From contig JANYLQ010000001.1 of NCBI GenBank assembly GCA_025363755.1, positions 1 through 64,000 on the forward strand: a stretch of DNA of 64,000 nt, written 5' to 3'. Shown piece by piece: positions 43,171-52,805 of the stretch. Under the pieces are notes generated by a model. It made no database searches. It worked only from the letters and a program-made list of their open reading frames with translations, and had not been told where the DNA came from. A program made the position numbers and the translations under genes. This DNA comes from Hyphomicrobiales bacterium. Lineage in GTDB: Bacteria > Pseudomonadota > Alphaproteobacteria > Rhizobiales > Aestuariivirgaceae. How positions within the stretch are numbered: position 1 is the stretch's first letter; every line of letters starts with the position of its first letter.

Positions 43171-43256
43171 CAAACTTGTAATAAAACAGGTTTGATGCGG
43201 CTCTCTCTAAACGGGGAAGGCTTGCGCCGTCAACCCCAAGGCGCTTTAAAGTGAAA

Positions 43257-43676
43257 ATGATCCGGATTACCGATTCTTTTTATATTGACGAGCGCGACAT
43301 CAAGGAAAGCTTTATGCGGGCTTCGGGGCCTGGCGGGCAGAACGTTAACAAAGTCTCGACTGCAGTTGAGCTGCGTTATGATGTTTCGGTCGCTGGTTTG
43401 CCAGAGGATGCTTTAGCGCGGCTGGCGGTTTTGGCCGGGCGGCTTCTGACCCAAGACAATATTTTGGTGATACAGTCCCAAGAGTTTCGGTCGCAAGACC
43501 GCAACCGCGCAGCGGCGCAAGACAAATTGGTCGCGATGTTGCAGAAATCATTGGTGCGGCCCAAGACGCGTCACAAAACCAAACCCAGCTATTCTTCAAC
43601 GCTCAAACGCATTGAATCTAAAGTCAAACGCGGGCAAACCAAAGTTCTGCGCCGCAACAAGCCTGATTTGGACTGA
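43257..43676 (+). CDS. arfB: Alternative ribosome-rescue factor (peptidyl-tRNA hydrolase) ArfB
   Basis: A 139-residue release-factor-like protein. The catalytic GGQ is at 26-28 in RASGPGGQNVNKVSTAVELRYD, and the C-terminal tail is strongly basic (KTRHKTKPSYSSTLKRIESKVKRGQ), which enters the empty mRNA channel. It frees ribosomes stalled without a stop codon. ATG 43257 is preferred over the GTG at 43251. The yqaA gene follows only a few bases behind. Confidence 0.95.
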   Translation: MIRITDSFYIDERDIKESFMRASGPGGQNVNKVSTAVELRYDVSVAGLPEDALARLAVLAGRLLTQDNILVIQSQEFRSQDRNRAAAQDKLVAMLQKSLVRPKTRHKTKPSYSSTLKRIESKVKRGQTKVLRRNKPDLD

Positions 43677-43683
43677 TTTTGAC

Positions 43684-44292
43684 GTGTTGAAAAAACTTTA
43701 TGATTGGACGCTTGGATTAGCTTCGCGCAAAAGTGCTGAAACGTGGTTGGCGGTGATTGCCTTTGTTGAAAGCTCGGTGTTTTTAGTGCCCGCTGATATT
43801 TTATTTTTACCGATGGCATTGGCGCAACCTAAGAAAGCGTATCGTTATGCAGTAGTGGCCACGATTTTTTCTGTGCTGGGTGGCATTGCCGGTTATTTTC
43901 TAGGTTATTTTGCTTATGAGGCGTTTGCTAAACCTGTGTTGAATTTCTATGGTGCATTGACCGAATTTGAACATTTCAAATCTTGCGCTTCAGAACAAAC
44001 GCTTTTGGTTTTATTGACCACGTCTGGCCTCGCTCATTTGCCTCCAATTAAAATTGTGACGATCTTGGCTGGTGCGATGCAAATTAGTTTTGTATTTTTT
44101 CTGCTCTCTTGCATTATTGCGCGCGGTGCGCGGTTTTTTGCACTCGCTTGGGCGCTGCGCACTTATGGCGAAGCGATCAAGCATTTTATTGAAACGCGCT
44201 TGGGACTTATAGCCGGTGGTGCGGCAGCAATCATAATTGCGCTTTATTTGGGCGTGAAGTATCTGGGCGGACACGGAGCACTGACATGTTAA
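43684..44292 (+). CDS. yqaA: YqaA/DedA-like membrane protein
   Basis: A protein of 202 residues if started at GTG 43684 (VLKKLYDWTLGLASRKSAETWLAVIAFVESSVFLVPADILFLPMALAQ), the usual start of this branch. Hydrophobic segments follow, including FSVLGGIAGYFLGYFAYEAF and IKIVTILAGAMQISFVFFLLSCIIARGARFF. DedA/VTT-domain proteins help flip lipid carriers or keep membrane balance; YqaA itself has no settled role. It follows arfB closely and overlaps dsbB by 7 bases. Confidence 0.9.
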   Translation: MLKKLYDWTLGLASRKSAETWLAVIAFVESSVFLVPADILFLPMALAQPKKAYRYAVVATIFSVLGGIAGYFLGYFAYEAFAKPVLNFYGALTEFEHFKSCASEQTLLVLLTTSGLAHLPPIKIVTILAGAMQISFVFFLLSCIIARGARFFALAWALRTYGEAIKHFIETRLGLIAGGAAAIIIALYLGVKYLGGHGALTC

Positions 44293-44765
44293 GCGCAATT
44301 TCTCAAAAGCAAGCCTTTCAAATTATTTTTGCAGTGACGTTGGCAACAATAATTGGCGCTTGGATTTTTGAATATGCAGGCTATCCGCCATGCGAACTTT
44401 GTTTGAAGCAACGTCTGGCTTATTATCTTGCGATCCCGATCAGTTTGCTGATGGTTTTGCTTTATGGGCAGAGTTCACCTCTTCAAAAAAATGGCATGGT
44501 TGTATTAGCACTCATCATGCTCGCCAGCTGTATTTTCGGTATTTACCATTCAGGCGTGGAATGGAAGTTCTGGGCTGGGCCTACTGAATGCACGGGCAAT
44601 TTTGCAGGTGGTCTTCCTGATCTGACCAAGAAGGCTGTGATGTGTGATCAAGCCGCGATCCGGATTTTAGGACTTTCATTGGCAGGTTATAACGCCATCA
44701 TTTCTGCAGCCCTTGTAATCTTAGCATTTAGCAAGGTTCAAGGATCCAGCTCAGCATCCCAATAA
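44286..44765 (+). CDS. dsbB: DsbB-family disulfide bond formation protein
   Basis: A 159-residue four-helix membrane protein. The CELC pair (C36, C39) in AGYPPCELCLKQRLAYYLAI is the quinone-linked redox site, and a second pair lies in GPTECTGN and VMCDQAA. It reoxidises DsbA in the periplasm using membrane quinone. Length and spacing match the compact alphaproteobacterial form. The 3' end overlaps the convergent HNH gene by 28 bases. Confidence 0.94.
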   Translation: MLSAISQKQAFQIIFAVTLATIIGAWIFEYAGYPPCELCLKQRLAYYLAIPISLLMVLLYGQSSPLQKNGMVVLALIMLASCIFGIYHSGVEWKFWAGPTECTGNFAGGLPDLTKKAVMCDQAAIRILGLSLAGYNAIISAALVILAFSKVQGSSSASQ

Positions 44766-45298
44766 AGATAATCCATCCAACTTTCGTGCAAATAATTAGG
44801 CGGAAATAACCGCCCATTGCTGTGCAATTGGTTGACGGTGGGGACGACAGGCCATTGGCGTGGAAACATGCCAGCTTTTTTCGGAAGATCGCCGCCCTTG
44901 GTCAAATTGCAGGGCGAACAAGCAGCAACCACATTATCCCACGTGGTCTGGCCACCGCGCGAACGCGGGATCACATGATCGAAGGTCAGATCATCGGGCG
45001 AATCGCAATACTGGCACATGAATTTATCGCGCAGGAAAACATTAAACCGTGTGAAAGCTGGCGTGCGCGAAGGCTGCACATAATTTTTCAGCGCGATGAC
45101 GCTGGGGAGTTTGAATTCCGCGGACGAGCTATGCACAACCCGGTCATATTCAGATACGATATTCACGCGGTCTAAAAACACAGCTTTGATCGCATCCTGC
45201 CAAGACCACAAAGATAAGGGATAGTAACTCAAAGGCCGATAATCAGCATTGAGTACTAAAGCCGGGCAAGCCTCTGGCGCGATGGGCGCTTGATACAA
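44738..45298 (-). CDS. HNH endonuclease
   Basis: A 186-residue protein with one HNH zinc site: CQYCDSPDDLTFDHVIPRSR followed by GGQTTWDNVVAACSPCNLTKGG. The N-terminal part (ALVLNADYRPLSYYPLSLWSWQDAIKAVFLDRVNIV) marks the stand-alone bacterial HNH branch found as a single core gene in many alphaproteobacteria. It is not next to restriction or mobile genes. Its cellular role is not established. Confidence 0.92.
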   Translation of the reverse strand: MYQAPIAPEACPALVLNADYRPLSYYPLSLWSWQDAIKAVFLDRVNIVSEYDRVVHSSSAEFKLPSVIALKNYVQPSRTPAFTRFNVFLRDKFMCQYCDSPDDLTFDHVIPRSRGGQTTWDNVVAACSPCNLTKGGDLPKKAGMFPRQWPVVPTVNQLHSNGRLFPPNYLHESWMDYLYWDAELDP

Positions 45299-45370
45299 GG
45301 GAATCCTCTTTCAAACCAATCAGTGCTTTGTACTATAAGGACTATATCAGTTCTGTGAAGGGGGCAGTTG

Positions 45371-46006
45371 TCACGCCTGTTTTAGGCCTTTAAGGCCCCT
45401 ATAATGGCTCCATAATAGTCTTGCCGCCACCGCCCTGTGTGGCCGCCAAGCTTCGGCGTAGCGTGGCATATCTTTGATTTCGGGGCGATCATTCAATTTT
45501 AAAAAATCTTGCACGGCAATGCGCAACGCCAGATCACCCGCAGGCCAAGCATCTGAGGCGCCCATGACGGAAAGCAGATAAATATCTGCCGTCCATGGCC
45601 CCACACCTGGCAACGCACAGAGCTGCTTTGCAACATTTTGTTCATCGTATTTTTCAAGCGCTTTGAAATCCAACTCTCCATTCAAAAACCGCCGCGCTAT
45701 TTCTTGGAAAGTTTTAGCTTTAGCGCGCGAAAGCCCCAAGCTCAGCAACTCTTCCGCAGATAAGTTCAAAATCGTTTCGGCATCAAAGGGTTCAACACCT
45801 TTGCGCACCCTGGCCCAAATGGCTGCGGCAGCTTGAAGAGACAAAAACTGCTCGGTCACGATCATCAACAAACCTTCAAGGCCTTGCGGGCTGGTGCGAA
45901 GCGACGGCAAGCCATGTTGGTCAATGACGGTTTGAAACCGAGGTTCAAGGCGACACAGCTCGATCACAGATTTTTCGAGATCAGAAATTTCGCGCAAACG
46001 CTTCAT
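45371..46006 (-). CDS. DNA-3-methyladenine glycosylase II (AlkA-like)
   Basis: A protein of 211 residues from ATG 46006. The helix-hairpin-helix-GPD motif is complete: CALPGVGPWTADIYLLSVMGASDAWPAGDLAL, with the catalytic aspartate in the last piece. Upstream, LLMIVTEQFLSLQAAAAIWARV and LGLSRAKAKTFQEIARRFLNGE are typical of AlkA/MAG-type glycosylases that remove alkylated bases. It starts 1 base after the DUF1674 gene, with which it forms a pair. A longer frame to 46156 only reads the neighbouring gene in another frame. Confidence 0.93.
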   Translation of the reverse strand: MKRLREISDLEKSVIELCRLEPRFQTVIDQHGLPSLRTSPQGLEGLLMIVTEQFLSLQAAAAIWARVRKGVEPFDAETILNLSAEELLSLGLSRAKAKTFQEIARRFLNGELDFKALEKYDEQNVAKQLCALPGVGPWTADIYLLSVMGASDAWPAGDLALRIAVQDFLKLNDRPEIKDMPRYAEAWRPHRAVAARLLWSHYRGLKGLKQA

Positions 46007-46007
46007 T

Positions 46008-46196
46008 TCAGAAATCTGAGGCGATTCCTTTTTTTTCCCAATCGCCAAAACGGGTTGGTTCCGGCCCTTTGGGGCCACCAGTCTCGGGTGGCAGATTTTG
46101 AGCCGTGGCAGCAATGCGGCGTGCTTCAGCTTCGGCCAGCGCACGTTTTGCGGCATCAGAAAGCAAGGTTTTTCCCACCTGATTTGAAATTGTCAT
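46008..46196 (-). CDS. DUF1674 protein, succinate dehydrogenase assembly factor 4 homologue
   Basis: A 62-residue protein from ATG 46196, with a GAGGG ribosome site just upstream. The conserved C-terminus GGPKGPEPTRFGDWEKKGIASDF is the DUF1674/SDHAF4 signature. In mitochondria the factor binds flavinylated SDHA and limits oxidative damage; the bacterial homologue is assumed to do the same. No sdh genes are in this window. Alternative ATGs at 46226 and 46256 would only lengthen the N-terminus. Confidence 0.88.
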   Translation of the reverse strand: MTISNQVGKTLLSDAAKRALAEAEARRIAATAQNLPPETGGPKGPEPTRFGDWEKKGIASDF

Positions 46197-46291
46197 GGCA
46201 CCCTCAAAAATTAGCACTTCATTAACCATAGCTTGGCCAGACTTCAACTTTCCCACTTCCGAAGCTCAATTAGCAAGGCAAATGTCGACGC

Positions 46292-47746
46292 ATGTCTGTT
46301 CCTACTACAGTGCCCATAGGCGCGGCCAAAGACAAGCTCGCATGGTTTGCAAAACTGCCAACCAGCCTGCGCCCGGGTTTGCGTAAACGCCACTGTGGTC
46401 CGAGCGGTTTTGGTCAAATAGTCACGCCACTTACTGTGGGTAATGCAGAACAAGCATCTGAAATGTATGCTGGACGCTTTGCCTTTGCCGGCCAGATCAT
46501 TGTTGCATCGCCAAGTGATGTCTTTGCGCAAAGCCATGCTAAGCCAGAATGGCGCAGCGCCATGGCAGGCTTGGACTGGCTCACCCATTGCAACGCGAGC
46601 AATCGCAACCTGCATGACCAGTATGCCATGCGACTGCTTCATTACTGGAGCCACTCAAAGCACGCTGCGACCGACATTGCGGCACAAACAAGAATTTTGA
46701 TTTCACTTGCAACAGACGGCCAGATGATTGCGCGGCGTTGTGAGGCTTCTGATCAAGCCTTGTACTTTGAGATTGTCGCACATGAATTGAAAATTTTATT
46801 GAAGTTGAGTGCGGGGCATTCAGGACAAAGTCTAAACAAAGCCATTGCGTTGCTCTACTGCTTGAATGGATTTCAAGGTCTCGGGCATTTGCGCGAATTG
46901 GCCTATGAACTGATTGAACGCAATCTAGACCGAGTCATTTTGGCAGATGGCGGCCATGCATCTCGTAGCGCTCAAAACCTGATTATTTTTCTGGAACGGG
47001 TCATTCCCTTGCAACTGACCAAAACACCAATCATGCCCCCCTTTCTCTCACGCGCATTGGAAAATGGTTTGGCGATGCTTCACTTATTACAATGTGCTGA
47101 TGGCAAGCTGACTGGTCTAATAACAGAGAATTATGATGCCAAACGGCTGCAGCGATTATTTGATGTTTGGCAAATTAAAATTCCAAAACTCAATTTAGCG
47201 CCTCAATCGAGCTTTGCCCGCATTGATCACGAAAAGGCAACACTGATTGCCGACACTTCAACAAAACTTGGTCTTGATTTCTCCGACGGCAAACAGAAAC
47301 TCGTGCAAACGCAAAGCTTAGAAAACGGACACACGAGTCCTGCCATTATGCAGACTGCGACTCAGGGCACGGTGTTGATGATGCAAAATGCTAATCAAAA
47401 ACGAACCTGCTTCCTGTCTGCTGATGGTCTTGACCTTCGCATTGAAGACGAATTTGGCATAAACGTCGTAGGTGAGATTTTGATCCAAGTTGCACTTGGC
47501 ATTCGACTGTCATCTCTGATGGAGGGTCAAGCAGTCATGTTTGTTCTGCCCGATCAATCGGTGTGGCACCTGAAGCAACGCGGCGGAACTGTGCATATTC
47601 GCCAATCAAATGGGCACTATGAAATTCTTATCCTGTGCGATGGAAATAAGCTGGGAGGCAAGATTAACTGGTCACTCAAAAAACAGGCGAAGGCCGTTAA
47701 GGGTCCGCGCAAAAAGCCAGAATTTGAGACGGGGTTGTTGATCTAA
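46292..47746 (+). CDS. Heparinase II/III-like protein
   Basis: A 484-residue protein assigned by its helical toroid (YAMRLLHYWSHSKHAATDIAAQTRILISLA to LAYELIERNLDRVILADGGHASRSAQNLIIFL) and a C-terminal beta-sandwich-like half (FARIDHEKATLIADTSTKL, QTATQGTVLMMQNANQKR, WHLKQRGGTVHIRQSNGHYEILI). The alphaproteobacterial members beside purH are usually about 550 residues with better-kept motifs; here the C-terminal half is short and diverged, so activity on uronic polysaccharides is doubtful. It reads toward purH with 44 bases between them. Confidence 0.78.
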   Translation: MSVPTTVPIGAAKDKLAWFAKLPTSLRPGLRKRHCGPSGFGQIVTPLTVGNAEQASEMYAGRFAFAGQIIVASPSDVFAQSHAKPEWRSAMAGLDWLTHCNASNRNLHDQYAMRLLHYWSHSKHAATDIAAQTRILISLATDGQMIARRCEASDQALYFEIVAHELKILLKLSAGHSGQSLNKAIALLYCLNGFQGLGHLRELAYELIERNLDRVILADGGHASRSAQNLIIFLERVIPLQLTKTPIMPPFLSRALENGLAMLHLLQCADGKLTGLITENYDAKRLQRLFDVWQIKIPKLNLAPQSSFARIDHEKATLIADTSTKLGLDFSDGKQKLVQTQSLENGHTSPAIMQTATQGTVLMMQNANQKRTCFLSADGLDLRIEDEFGINVVGEILIQVALGIRLSSLMEGQAVMFVLPDQSVWHLKQRGGTVHIRQSNGHYEILILCDGNKLGGKINWSLKKQAKAVKGPRKKPEFETGLLI

Positions 47747-47790
47747 ACAAACGGGTTTAAACGGCGGGTGCCTTAGGCTATGGCATCGTT

Positions 47791-49371
47791 ATGACTGAAA
47801 AAACTATCAAACGCGCACTGCTGTCTGTTTCCGATAAAACCGGATTATTGCCTTTTGCAAAGTCCCTTGCGGAGCTTGGTATTGAACTCCTTTCAACTGG
47901 CGGAACGGCTTCGGCGTTGCGAGCGTCTGGGCTGACCGTAAAAGATGTTTCAGAGGTAACGGGATTTCCAGAAATAATGGATGGCCGAGTAAAAACGCTG
48001 CACCCAAAAATTCATGGTGGACTTTTGAATATTCGCACCAATGCTGAACATCAGAGCGCCAAATCAAAAAATGGAATTGAAAATATAGATTTGCTGGTGG
48101 TGAACCTTTATCCTTTTGAGGCAACCATTGCCAAGGGTGCAAAGTGGGATGATGCCATCGAAAATATTGATGTGGGTGGCCCAGCGATGATTCGCGCTGC
48201 GGCAAAAAACCATGACGATGTGACGGTGGTGGTTGATCCTTCTGACTATTCATTGATTGTTTCAGAGCTTGAAAAAAATGGCGCTGCAACTTTGCTCAGC
48301 ACGCGGAAGAAACTTGCAGCAAAGGCTTTTGCTAGAACGGCTGCTTATGACAGCGCGATAGCTAGTTGGTTCAACAAACAATTGGGTGAGACGACGCCAG
48401 ACTATTTCACGCTTGGTGGCAAGCTCCACCAGACGCTGCGTTACGGCGAAAATCCACACCAATATGCTGCCGTTTACAAAACCAATGATGGTCGCACTGG
48501 AATTGTTGATGCCGAGCAACTTCAAGGCAAAGAGCTTTCATATAACAACATCAATGATGCTGATGCAGCCCTCGAAATGATCCGCGAATTTGACAAACCT
48601 GAGCAAGCGGCATGTGTGATTGTCAAACACGCCAACCCATGTGGCGTTGCTTTGGGAGCGACTTCGGTTGAAGCTTATCTCAAAGCATTGGCATGTGATT
48701 CCACCAGCGCGTTTGGCGGCATTTTGGCTTTCAACCGAGATCTTGATGGCAGGACGGCAGAAGAAATTTCCAAACTCTTTACTGAGGTTATTATTGCACC
48801 CGGTGCAGATGACGACGCGCGCCACATTCTATCTGCAAAGAAGAATTTGCGGCTGCTATTGCTTCCAGATTTGACCAAACAAAGTGCCGCAGCAACTGTA
48901 GTAAAATCCATTTCGGGTGGATTGCTGGTGCAAAGCTCAGACAGCATTTCGGATATGGAATTGAAAGTGGTGAGCAAGCGCCAACCCAGCCCACAGGAAA
49001 TGTTGGACTTATGCTTTGCTTTCAAAGTGGCAAAGCACGTGAAGTCCAACGCCATTGTATTTGCGCAAAACGAAACTACAGTGGGCATTGGTGCGGGGCA
49101 AATGTCGCGGATTGATTCAACGCGGATTGCCGTCAGAAAGAGCCTTGATGCGGCAACCGCACTGGGCTTGAAGACACCGTTCGTCAAGGGTGCCGTGTTG
49201 GCCTCAGACGCCTTTTTTCCATTTGCTGATGGCATAGAGGCAGCAGCTGAAGCTGGTGCCACGGCGATCATCCAACCGGGCGGTGCGATGCGCGATGATG
49301 AAGTCATCAAGGCCGCAGACGCTGCGGGCATTGCCATGGTGTTTACTGGTGTTCGTCACTTCCGCCATTAG
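47791..49371 (+). CDS. purH: AICAR transformylase / IMP cyclohydrolase
   Basis: A 526-residue bifunctional enzyme for the last two steps of IMP synthesis. The cyclohydrolase part carries [32 protein letters not shown] and [22 protein letters not shown]. The transformylase part shows [29 protein letters not shown] (catalytic Lys-His), [16 protein letters not shown], and [35 protein letters not shown]. Length and order are normal. Confidence 0.98.
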   Translation: MTEKTIKRALLSVSDKTGLLPFAKSLAELGIELLSTGGTASALRASGLTVKDVSEVTGFPEIMDGRVKTLHPKIHGGLLNIRTNAEHQSAKSKNGIENIDLLVVNLYPFEATIAKGAKWDDAIENIDVGGPAMIRAAAKNHDDVTVVVDPSDYSLIVSELEKNGAATLLSTRKKLAAKAFARTAAYDSAIASWFNKQLGETTPDYFTLGGKLHQTLRYGENPHQYAAVYKTNDGRTGIVDAEQLQGKELSYNNINDADAALEMIREFDKPEQAACVIVKHANPCGVALGATSVEAYLKALACDSTSAFGGILAFNRDLDGRTAEEISKLFTEVIIAPGADDDARHILSAKKNLRLLLLPDLTKQSAAATVVKSISGGLLVQSSDSISDMELKVVSKRQPSPQEMLDLCFAFKVAKHVKSNAIVFAQNETTVGIGAGQMSRIDSTRIAVRKSLDAATALGLKTPFVKGAVLASDAFFPFADGIEAAAEAGATAIIQPGGAMRDDEVIKAADAAGIAMVFTGVRHFRH

Positions 49372-49786
49372 GGTGAGTTAAGACTTCCCGATGGCCTGAA
49401 CAAGCCGATCCCCTAGCGGAACCTGATTATGTTTAAATCATTCCTCCAAATTACAAGCTCAATACATGCTGGGTGCAATGTGCGAGCTAAGAGGCTGTCG
49501 CTTAAATTTTAATCGGATGCAGAATTATTTTGGAACTGATCCACAGGCATTCGCGTTCTTATTGACGGCGGGATTAAAATTTATTGCCACCCCTGCTGCG
49601 ATTTGGTTCGAAATATTGAAAAGCCAATCCGTTTATCAAAAACCTCTTATTCCCATTTTTATGCTAACTTGAAAATGGAAACAGACTTTATCGTCATTAC
49701 ATGGTCACCATCTGGTCACCGCAACTAAACTAAACAGCAGATTGTAATTTTAAAGTTTTGTAAGTCCTCAATCACACTTACTAAAC
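49372..49786. other. Gene-poor, A+T-rich gap before tRNA-Gly
   Basis: About 415 bases hold no believable gene. A 68-codon frame at 49466-49672 has no ribosome site and no recognisable product. A short direct repeat GGTCACC occurs at 49703-49709 and 49714-49720, close to the 3' side of the tRNA gene. No integrase, no attachment-site copy and no clear promoter can be seen. Confidence 0.6.
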
Positions 49787-49861
<75 letters not shown>

Positions 49862-49971
49862 TTGAGCGGTTGAAACTTGGTTTAGCGCTTCAACGAGCGC
49901 GTTATTGCCTAACTGAGCAGCAAATGCAATAGCATCGTTTAAATCCAATCAGACCAAGGTAAAGACCATTC

Positions 49972-50463
49972 ATGCCAGCCAGCCGCACAGAACTTTTTGC
50001 TTTGCTTGATAGGCTTGGCATCAAGACCAGAACATTTGACCACGAACCCGTTTTCACCGTGGAGCAGGCCAAAAAGGTTCATGAGGATGTGCCAGGCGGC
50101 CATTGCAAAAACCTATTTTGCAAGGACGAAAAAGGCGTTTTATGGTTGATTGTAGCACTGGAAGATGCGGTAATCGATTTGAAAGCAGCACCTGCTAAAA
50201 TAGGATCAAGGCGTCTATCATTTGGCAAGCCGGAATTATTGATGGAAGTACTAGGCATTGAGCCAGGCTCCGTCACGCCGTTCAGCTTGATCAATGACAA
50301 AACCAACCGGGTGAACGTCATTCTCGATGAAGCCATGATTAAGTTAGACCAATTGAACTTTCACCCCCTGAAAAACGATGCCACAACATCAATCACTGCC
50401 TCTGACCTTTTAACCTTCATCAGTGCCTGCGGCCATAGCCCGCGCATTGTGGCGGTGAGCTAA
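49972..50463 (+). CDS. Prolyl-tRNA editing deacylase (ProX/YbaK family)
   Basis: A 163-residue INS-domain protein. The pattern LLDRLGIKTRTFDHEPVFTVEQA, GGHCKNLFCKDEKGVLWLIVALEDA, GSRRLSFGKPELLMEVLGIEPGSVTPFSLI and FHPLKNDATTSITASDLLTFI matches ProXp-ala/PrdX, which removes alanine mischarged on tRNA-Pro. The conserved lysine is in CKNLFCKD. Single gene, normal size, directly after tRNA-Gly, about 110 bases away. Confidence 0.94.
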   Translation: MPASRTELFALLDRLGIKTRTFDHEPVFTVEQAKKVHEDVPGGHCKNLFCKDEKGVLWLIVALEDAVIDLKAAPAKIGSRRLSFGKPELLMEVLGIEPGSVTPFSLINDKTNRVNVILDEAMIKLDQLNFHPLKNDATTSITASDLLTFISACGHSPRIVAVS

Positions 50464-50522
50464 AACTTGCGCTAAAGATTCACAATTCCCATCTAATTGG
50501 AATGAATGATAGGATTTCGAAT

Positions 50523-51434
50523 ATGAACGAAATGATTCTTGATGCCGCAGCCAGCACCGATGCGAATTTGATCAAGGACAGTGACACCAAGAATTTTATG
50601 GTGGATGTTGTCGAAACTTCAAGATCTGTGCCCGTGCTGGTTGATTTCTGGGCCCCATGGTGCGGCCCCTGTAAAACCCTTGGGCCCATTCTTGAAAAGC
50701 TAACACGTGAAGGCAAAGGCAAAATCAAACTTGTGAAAGTTGATATCGACAAGAGCCCGGAAGTGGCCAGCCAAATGCGCGTTCAATCAATCCCCGCTGT
50801 ATTCGCCTTTGTTGATGGCAGACCTGTGGATGGTTTCATGGGCGCTCTTCCTGAATCACAGGTCAAACAGTTCATTTCCAAACTGAGCAAGATGGGCGGC
50901 AGGGCTGAACAGATTGAAGCAGCGCTGAACATGGCGCGTGAGTCTTTCGAGAAAAGAGAATTTGAGGCCGTTATCGAAATGGCAAACCAGATTATTGAGG
51001 TCGAGGCAACACAGGCAGAAGCCTATGCTTTGAAAGCCCGCGCCGAAATTGAACTGGGTTTGCTTGAATTGGCCGCACAAACCTTGGCCACCGTTCCGGT
51101 GGATAAAATGCAAGACGCCAACATAATTAGTGCCAAAGCCGCATTAGATCTGGCCTTGAATCCTGTTGATACGTCCGAGCTCAGCCGCCTTGAAGCGGTT
51201 ATTGCAAAAACCCCAGATGATTTTGCGGCCCGTATTGAATATGCAGTCATCCTCAATGGCTCAAACCAACGTATTGAAGCCATCGACCAGCTGATTTATG
51301 TGATCCGCAAAGATCGCAGCTGGAATGATGATGCAGCACGCAGACAACTGGTTTCATTCTTTGAGGCCTGGGGGCCAAAGGACGAAGCAACATTGACGGG
51401 CCGCCGCAAGCTTTCATCCGTATTGTTCTCATGA
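50523..51434 (+). CDS. cnoX: Thioredoxin-TPR co-chaperone CnoX/YbbN
   Basis: A protein of 303 residues from ATG 50523, 8 bases after AGGA; a further in-frame ATG at 50502 is possible. The N-terminal thioredoxin domain has DFWAPWCGPCKTLGPILEKL with an intact CGPC pair, unlike the SxxC of the enterobacterial protein. The C-terminal two thirds are TPR-like helices (AALNMARESFEKREFEAVIEMANQII, EAYALKARAEIELGLLELAAQTLATVP). It protects unfolded proteins and hands them to GroEL or DnaK. It leads an operon with the LonN-domain and Trm112 genes. Confidence 0.94.
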   Translation: MNEMILDAAASTDANLIKDSDTKNFMVDVVETSRSVPVLVDFWAPWCGPCKTLGPILEKLTREGKGKIKLVKVDIDKSPEVASQMRVQSIPAVFAFVDGRPVDGFMGALPESQVKQFISKLSKMGGRAEQIEAALNMARESFEKREFEAVIEMANQIIEVEATQAEAYALKARAEIELGLLELAAQTLATVPVDKMQDANIISAKAALDLALNPVDTSELSRLEAVIAKTPDDFAARIEYAVILNGSNQRIEAIDQLIYVIRKDRSWNDDAARRQLVSFFEAWGPKDEATLTGRRKLSSVLFS

Positions 51435-51443
51435 GGATTAAAA

Positions 51444-52109
51444 ATGTCGATTTCGTCACGTTATAGAGAACCAACTGACCTCCCCAAAACCATCCCGCTG
51501 TTTCCACTTGCAGGCGCACTTTTACTGCCGCGAACCGATTTGCCCTTGAATATTTTTGAGCCGCGCTATTTGCTCATGATCGAAGAGGCCATGAAAGGGG
51601 ATCGGGTCATCGGTATTATTCAACCACAAGACAGTTCTGATGATGCCAAGCCTCAACTGGAATCTGTCGGTTGTGCGGGTCGGATTACGTCCTACTCTGA
51701 AACCGATGATGGCAGGCTTTTTGTGACGATAACCGGGATTTGTCGTTTTGCCATTATGCAAGAAGTCGAAACATCAGCGCCTTATCGCCAGGCCAATGTT
51801 GATTATCGGCCTTTTGCTGTTGATTTTGTGAGCGAGACGGGCGCTCGCAGCGTGAACCGCGATCAGTTGATCAAGGCATTCAGACAATATCTTGAAGCCA
51901 ATGATATGAGTGCGGATTGGAACGAGGTTGAAGCGGTTTCGACTGAAGTTCTGGTAAATACGCTTTCCCTGCTTGCGCCATACCCTGCGCGCGATAAGCA
52001 AGCTCTTCTCGAAGCACCCGACTTGAAATCCCGCGCTGATGTTTTAGTTGCACTTACTGAATTAGCACTCGCCAAATCTTCATCAGGCCCCAGCCGCAGG
52101 ATGCAATGA
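51444..52109 (+). CDS. Lon-protease substrate-binding (LonN) domain protein
   Basis: A 221-residue stand-alone LON N-terminal domain: [74 protein letters not shown] and [30 protein letters not shown]. No ATPase or protease parts follow, so it may act as an adaptor or degradation tag binder. It lies 9 bases after cnoX and overlaps the next gene's ATG. Confidence 0.93.
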   Translation: MSISSRYREPTDLPKTIPLFPLAGALLLPRTDLPLNIFEPRYLLMIEEAMKGDRVIGIIQPQDSSDDAKPQLESVGCAGRITSYSETDDGRLFVTITGICRFAIMQEVETSAPYRQANVDYRPFAVDFVSETGARSVNRDQLIKAFRQYLEANDMSADWNEVEAVSTEVLVNTLSLLAPYPARDKQALLEAPDLKSRADVLVALTELALAKSSSGPSRRMQ

Positions 52110-52294
52110 TGGAACCCCGCAAAGTTGATCCGAAACTACTCGAATTACTGGTATGCCCGGTTACCAAAACGCGCCTAGAGTATGACGCGGGTAGTGCTGA
52201 ATTAATTTCACGTGCAGCCGGGCTGGCCTACCCTATCCGCGACGGGATTCCCATCATGCTCGCTGGAGAAGCCCGCGAGATCAATCGTGAGTGA
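52106..52294 (+). CDS. Trm112-family zinc-ribbon protein
   Basis: A 62-residue protein: [47 protein letters not shown]. The family holds one zinc or structural site at the N-terminus (C17) and activates methyltransferases in eukaryotes and archaea; bacterial short members are called YcaR-like and have no settled partner. It overlaps the LonN stop (ATGA). Confidence 0.93.
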   Translation: MMEPRKVDPKLLELLVCPVTKTRLEYDAGSAELISRAAGLAYPIRDGIPIMLAGEAREINRE

Positions 52295-52643
52295 TGTTTG
52301 GCCGACTGAACTTCGGGTTCAGGATAGTGGTGCAAAATTGTTCGTCTCTTTTGATGATGGCACCTCTTACACGTTGAGCGCTGAACTATTGCGGGTTGAA
52401 AGCCCAAGTGCTGAAGTCAAGGGCCATGGACCAGGGCAAGAACAATTAGTGTTCGGAAAACGGCGCGTGACCATTTCAAAAGCTGAACCTATCGGATCCT
52501 ATGCGGTCCGCTTGATTTTCAGCGACACTCATTCGACCGGACTCTATACGTGGAATTACCTAGCCAAACTTGGCATGGGTGAAAAAGCGATCTGGCAAGC
52601 TTACGAAACCAAGTTGAAAAGCGAAGGAAAATCGCGTGATTAA
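52287..52643 (+). CDS. DUF971 domain protein
   Basis: A protein of 118 residues starting with GTG 52287 ([48 protein letters not shown]). A second conserved block is [32 protein letters not shown]971 is the N-terminal domain of gamma-butyrobetaine hydroxylase-like proteins and also occurs alone near Fe-S or Trm112 genes; no function is proven for the single form. It overlaps the Trm112 stop by 8 bases. Confidence 0.9.
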   Translation: MSDVWPTELRVQDSGAKLFVSFDDGTSYTLSAELLRVESPSAEVKGHGPGQEQLVFGKRRVTISKAEPIGSYAVRLIFSDTHSTGLYTWNYLAKLGMGEKAIWQAYETKLKSEGKSRD

Positions 52644-52649
52644 ATATTG

Positions 52650-52669
52650 TGCAAATTTTAAAAATTGCA
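52650..52669. promoter_or_regulatory. Inverted repeat upstream of glnK
   Basis: TGCAA (52650-52654) and TTGCA (52665-52669) flank ten A/T-rich bases. NtrC sites are commonly TGCAC-N7-GTGCA, so this is a longer-spaced possible activator site about 90 bases before the sigma-54-like promoter. Confidence 0.35.
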
Positions 52670-52756
52670 TAATTATTAATCATGCGATCGTCATCGAAGA
52701 TTCCTCTGATTTTAAATAATTAAAATATTTCATACAGTTACCATAATTTTTGAATC

Positions 52757-52772
52757 TGGCACGCAACTTGTT
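52757..52772 (+). promoter_or_regulatory. Sigma-54-like promoter for glnK-amtB
   Basis: TGGCACG, four bases, then TTGTT matches the -24/-12 sigma-54 consensus except that the -12 dinucleotide is GT rather than GC. It lies 33 bases before the glnK start, as expected for a nitrogen-controlled operon. Confidence 0.6.
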
Positions 52773-52805
52773 ATGCACAAAGCTGAACAAGAGAAAGGCT
52801 TGCCG

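Noticed and set aside
49466-49672. 68-codon frame in the gap before tRNA-Gly
   Set aside because: No ribosome site, no coding signature, and no recognisable product.
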